Shown here: positions 62,001 to 64,000 of the stretch, one piece after another | Layout of the letters: the number at the start of each line of letters is the position of its first letter | Position numbering within the stretch: position 1 is the stretch's first letter | Source of the DNA: Pseudomonas sp. HR96 | GTDB lineage: Bacteria > Pseudomonadota > Gammaproteobacteria > Pseudomonadales > Pseudomonadaceae | Direction of reading: 5' to 3' | Assembly (NCBI RefSeq): GCF_034059295.1 | Contig: NZ_CP139141.1 | Location: 2,587,001-2,651,000 of the forward strand | Length of the DNA: 64,000 nt | Program-made: the position numbers and the translations under genes | Notes under the pieces: generated by a model | Seen by the model: only the letters and a program-made list of their open reading frames with translations | Databases searched by the model: none | Told to the model about the DNA's origin: nothing

Positions 62001-62419
62001 CGGAGTACATGCTGCCGGCGCTGTTCGTGACGCTGCCGAGCCTGCCCTTGAACGTCAACGGCAAGCTCGACCGCAAGGCCCTGCCGGCACCGCTGTGGCA
62101 GGCCGCACCCGCCTTCCGCGCGCCGCACACGGCGGTGCAGGGCGAGATCGCCGAGATCTGGCGCGACCTGCTGGGCGCCGAGCGGGTCGGCCTGGACGAC
62201 AATTTCTTCGCCCTCGGCGGCCATTCGTTGCTGGCGACCCAGGTGCTGGCGCGGATCAAGCGCCAGCTCGCCGTGGACCTGCCGCTGCGCGTGGTGTTTG
62301 CCAGCGACAGCCTGCAGGACCTGGCCGCCGAGGTGCAGCGCACACTCGACAGCGCCGGCAGCGGCGATGACATCGACAGCATGAGTGCATTGTTGGCACA
62401 ACTGGAGGCGCAAGCATGA
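56048..62419 (+). CDS. NRPS subunit 2: C-A(Asp)-PCP-C-A(Ser)-PCP
   Basis: A 2123-residue two-module synthetase, starting in an ATGA overlap with subunit 1. Module 1 has a C domain (HHIVADG near residue 172), an A domain (YTSGSSGQPKG near 629) with code read as DLTKIGHVG-K, close to the aspartate code, and a PCP with LGGDSI (about 1011). Module 2 has a C domain (HHIIADG near 1200), an A domain (YTSGSTGRPKG near 1675) with code read as DVWHFSLID-K, the serine code, and a PCP (LGGHSLL, about 2056). There is no epimerase, interface or thioesterase domain. The Asp module is the likely target of the SyrP-like hydroxylase. Confidence 0.9.
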   Translation: MSKLQDALQNLTPSQRQALEAVLAKKGLAGQVNLPMPQADRSQPLALSFAQQRLWFLWQLDPDSAAYNIPGAIRIHGALDPLRLEQCMQALVQRHEALRTTFHSGENGDVQVIHPALAVGLTRVDLRDQPAALREYVQAEAQAPFDLRSGPLLRLTLLALGEQEHLLLITLHHIVADGWSVDVFLKEFCVLYDGAAGGAVPALPPLARQYADYACWQRDWLAAGEGARQLAWWREQLGAEQPLLALPHDRPRPAALSGRGANLSVQLDRPRSERLKAFAQSRGMSPFSVWLTLYSLLLQRLSGSDDLRIGVPVANRGRAEMAGVVGFFVNSLVLRTRYDSQLSFEAWLVEVNQVSQQAQAHQDLPFEQLVDALQPERSLSHNPLFQAKFNYGFDTSQLPSPQGLRLSSETVEQLGAHFDLALDIADSPTGFSGFFTYACDLFDASTVQGFARLLEQLLDAALAAPQTPLHRLAVAPIEPLTDAPAARLDPLQSWQSLLQSAPDALAVVDGHVSLSRGQLDEQASRIAGHLQRAGIGCGAVVAVALPRSASWLAALLGVLKAGAAYLPLDPSQPPQRLRQLLQASAARRLIGRDPALASSQCPLLHPDEAGPELATPAAPVPAGSPAYVIYTSGSSGQPKGVLVSHGALGQYLHGLLERLAPLPAGGMAMVSSVAADLGHTTLFAALCAGRPLYLPGDEVLRDAEAFAQFMGRHAVSVLKIVPSHLDGLLQACPDASLLPRELLILGGEASSPALLQQVRALAPQCRVMNHYGPSETTVGVLTHEWPLDAAVPVPLALGRALPGVRLQVLDADLNPVAAGVTGELYIGGGSLALGYLGQPGLSAERFVADPAGQGRRLYRSGDRVRCNRDGLLEFVGRVDDQLKIRGYRVEPGEVARVLAALPGVRQATVQVHEQQLAAWCVLAAEASLAQVQAQLREALPDYLQPVHWTLLQALPLTANGKLDRRALPAPQVQAAAKPSQPEGPVQSLLAEIWSEVLKCERVGVDDNFFTLGGDSILSLQIIARARKRGLKVLPRQLFEAQTIRALAALLDAAPTPAGGLPAIARVAERGRAPLSFAQQRLWFLWQLAPHSAAYTIAAAVRLRGQLDEPAARGAFAALLARHENLRTRFVEEQGQPWQVIDAASQVELDWQRQVLTSAEQLPERLAADAAQPFDLASGPLLRLRLYVLPGEEAVLSLALHHIIADGWSMNLLIEEFAAHYRQAVQGQAVEPAPLALQYLDYAAWQRQWLAAGEGRRQLDWWRAYLGDSQPLLELPGDFARPAVQSYRGASLAFSVPRSLAAALAARAQAHGSTPFMLLLGAFAVLLQRYSGQHDLRIGVPQANRSRVEFEGLIGLFVNTQVLRVQLHGSETFAALLARIQHDVGAAQANAELPFEHLVEALQPQRSLSHNPLFQVMCSHTRLRSQALSGLPGLQLEVLPQQERTAQFDLALNTEELADGSFKARLTYATDLFAAASVERLQQAFMLVLEQLAGGLRTPLEQLQLLRAEQAPRVESDPRGLGPDLLTALAEQVAERPEAPALSMAGQTLSYAEVERRANQMAQRLRAAGVGPEVLVGIAAERSLQLVIALLAILKAGGAYVPLDPDHPAERLAYMIEDSGLQLLLGERALLPGLAAGAGSVQVLCLEDLTPDKLARYGHTAPALRVEPQALAYVIYTSGSTGRPKGAGNSHAALANRLHWMQQAYGLGAGQRVLQKTPSSFDVSVWEFFWPLISGACLVLAPPGAHREPARLAELIAAERITTLHFVPSMLQAFIDEPRASLCSSLTQVFCSGEALALATLQQAQACLPKATFYNLYGPTEAAIDVSHWTCGQEQGRVPIGRPISNLRLYLLDDRLQAVPAGAIGELYIGGAGLARGYQHRAGLSAERFVANPFVSDGGRMYRTGDLARLRPDGAIDYLGRSDQQVKLRGLRIELGEVENCLRQCPQVQAAVVDVRLSPAGPQLVAWICGSASREALLAQLRRQLPEYMLPALFVTLPSLPLNVNGKLDRKALPAPLWQAAPAFRAPHTAVQGEIAEIWRDLLGAERVGLDDNFFALGGHSLLATQVLARIKRQLAVDLPLRVVFASDSLQDLAAEVQRTLDSAGSGDDIDSMSALLAQLEAQA

Positions 62420-64000
62420 ACAACCCATCGCACGCCGCGTTGCGGCAGATCGCCGAGCGCCTCAATGCCTTGCCGGAACACCTGCAGGCGCAGTTTCTCG
62501 AGCAACTGGCCGCACGCGGCATCGACTTCGGCCAACTGCCCATCGTGCCCGCGCCGCGCAGTGAGGCCTTGCCGCTGTCCTACGCGCAGCAACGCCTGTG
62601 GTTCCTCTGGCAGCTGGACCCGCACGGCACGGCCTACCACATACCCTGCGCCCTGCGCCTGCGCGGGCACCTCGACCCGCAGGCGCTGAGCTGCGCGCTG
62701 AACACCGTGGTGGCCCGCCATGCGGCGTTGCGCAGCCGCTTTCCCAGCATCGACGGCCAGGCCCGCCAGGTCATCGAGCCGCCTGCCGCGCTGGCGATCG
62801 AACAGCTGGATCTGGGCGAGGTCGCCGCCGCCCAGCGCGAGGCCCATGCCCGGGCACTGATCGAGCTGCGCAGCCGGCAGACCTTCGACCTGGAGCGCGG
62901 CCCGTTGCTGCGAGTGTGCCTGATGCGCCTGGCCGACGACGACCATGTGCTGCTGCTGACCCTGCACCATATCGTCGCCGACGGCTGGTCGCTGAACCTG
63001 CTGGTGGCCGAGTTCACCGAGCTGTACCGCGCGTTGCTGCAGGACTGCCAGGCGCACCTGGGCGACCTGCCGATCCAGTACCACGACTACAGCCAATGGC
63101 AGCAGCGGCTGCTGGCGGCCGGCGAGCGCGAGCGGCAACTGCGCTGGTGGCGAGAGCAGCTGGGGGGCGAGCAGCCGCTGCTCGACCTGCCGCTGGATCA
63201 TCCGCGCCCGCGCCAGCCCGGCGGACGTGGCGCCAGCCTGCAGCTGGAACTCTCGCCACGGCTCGGCGAGGACCTGCAGCAGCTGGCGCGCAGCCAGGGC
63301 GCGAGCCTCTTCCATGTGCTGCTGGCCGCCTTCCAGGTGCTGCTGTACCGCCACAGCGGGCAGCGCGACGTGCGCGTCGGCGTGCCGGTGGCCAACCGCA
63401 ACCGCGCCGAAACCCGCGACCTGATCGGCCTGTTCGTCAACACCCAGGTACTGCGCAGCCGGCTCGAGGGCCAGCAGCCGTTCAGCGAACTGCTGCAGTC
63501 GCTGCGTGACACCGCGCTGGCCGCGCAGGACCATCAGGATCTGCCCTTCGAGGTGCTGGTCGATGCCCTGGCGCCCGAGCGCGATGTCAGCCGCACGCCG
63601 CTGTTCCAGGTGATGTTCAACCATCAGCAGCGGGCCTTCGGCGCCCTGGCGCAGTTGCCCGGGCTGCACGCCGAGGTTTTCGCCCAGCCGCCACGCAGCG
63701 CCCGGTTCGATCTGTGCCTGGACACCGAGCAGAGCCCCGACGGCAGTTTGCAGGCCACCTTGACCTACGACTGCGACCTGTTCACCGCGCCGCGCATCCG
63801 CGCCCTGGGCGAGCAGTACATCAGCCTGCTCGCGCAGTTGTGCCGCGCGCCGCAGACCTGCCTGGACGCTTTTACCCTGCTGGACCCGGCCCAGCGCCAG
63901 GCGGTGCTGGCCAGCGGTCGCCGTGCGCCGCGCCCGGTGGCCGACGCGCCGCTGCACCGGCTGTTCGAAGCCCAGGTGCGGCGCAGCCCCGACGCAGCGG
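62416..64000 (+). CDS. NRPS subunit 3: C domain and start of an A domain (3' truncated by window)
   Basis: At least 528 residues, starting in an ATGA overlap with subunit 2 and still open at the window edge. A short N-terminal helical linker (HAALRQIAERLNALPEHLQAQFLEQLAARG) precedes a condensation domain with LPLSYAQQRLWFLWQL and HHIVADG (about residue 184). The last 20 or so residues (LHRLFEAQVRRSPDAA) are the beginning of an adenylation domain, too short for a substrate prediction. The product release domain must lie downstream of the window. Confidence 0.88.
   Translation, partial: MNNPSHAALRQIAERLNALPEHLQAQFLEQLAARGIDFGQLPIVPAPRSEALPLSYAQQRLWFLWQLDPHGTAYHIPCALRLRGHLDPQALSCALNTVVARHAALRSRFPSIDGQARQVIEPPAALAIEQLDLGEVAAAQREAHARALIELRSRQTFDLERGPLLRVCLMRLADDDHVLLLTLHHIVADGWSLNLLVAEFTELYRALLQDCQAHLGDLPIQYHDYSQWQQRLLAAGERERQLRWWREQLGGEQPLLDLPLDHPRPRQPGGRGASLQLELSPRLGEDLQQLARSQGASLFHVLLAAFQVLLYRHSGQRDVRVGVPVANRNRAETRDLIGLFVNTQVLRSRLEGQQPFSELLQSLRDTALAAQDHQDLPFEVLVDALAPERDVSRTPLFQVMFNHQQRAFGALAQLPGLHAEVFAQPPRSARFDLCLDTEQSPDGSLQATLTYDCDLFTAPRIRALGEQYISLLAQLCRAPQTCLDAFTLLDPAQRQAVLASGRRAPRPVADAPLHRLFEAQVRRSPDAA

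Noticed and set aside
49509..62419. PvdL (pyoverdine chromophore synthetase)
   Set aside because: The acyl-ligase start is PvdL-like, but the codes read Thr/Asp/Ser rather than Glu/Tyr/Dab, there are no epimerase domains, a methyltransferase is embedded, and the line is split into several subunits.
1..64000. tRNA, rRNA, insertion-sequence transposase, prophage or integrase genes
   Set aside because: None was found on either strand; the repeat islands contain no transposase, and no RAYT gene is in the window.

Overview
The window is high-GC, densely coding DNA that reads as a chromosome segment of a fluorescent Pseudomonas, most likely of the P. putida group. The reasons are a XenA-type old yellow enzyme, an lhp hydroxyproline cluster, a membrane PQQ glucose dehydrogenase, a DUF3077-like protein, a PvdS-type ECF sigma factor and abundant REP/REPIN palindromes. 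All calls were made by reading the sequence and translations; no database search was run.

Layout. Positions 1-9.6 kb hold central and accessory metabolism: a GH15 glycosidase cut by the window edge, an M24 peptidase, a DipZ-type thiol-redox protein, a TetR regulator, and an RbtT-type transporter followed by an FMN alpha-hydroxy-acid oxidase. Positions 9.6-13.6 kb are a mosaic of large palindromic repeats, including a 383-bp direct tandem repeat, and carry only two small genes. Positions 13.6-37 kb are mostly catabolic and detoxification genes: asparaginase, gcd, nitroreductase, two MFS exporters, an SDR, GST with TetR, lldD with ArsR, xenA, the 4-hydroxyproline genes lhpA/C/B with their AraC regulator, and a glucarate region (gudD, two ACS-family transporters, LysR). 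A second repeat array with 156/124-bp spacing lies at 37.1-37.86 kb.

From 37.9 kb to the right edge most genes fit one iron-uptake system. It has a FhuE-like TonB receptor (then a truncated hipA with an HTH gene), an operon of a SyrP-like dioxygenase, an IucB/AlcB-like acyltransferase and an RND adaptor/pump pair, a PvdS-like sigma factor behind a Fur-box-like site, and a divergent operon of MbtH-like protein, type II thioesterase and three NRPS subunits joined by ATGA overlaps. The third subunit runs off the window. Two PvdS-type promoter candidates (TAAAT-like box, 16-bp spacer, CGT) sit upstream of the two operons.

The NRPS line begins with a fatty-acyl-AMP ligase like PvdL, but it is not a pyoverdine PvdL. 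Its adenylation codes read Thr, Asp and Ser, there is no epimerase, and the Thr module has a methyltransferase embedded in its adenylation domain. The best reading is a second, lipopeptide-type siderophore with its own sigma factor and export pump: acyl-(methyl)Thr-(beta-hydroxy)Asp-Ser-..., the rest encoded beyond the window.
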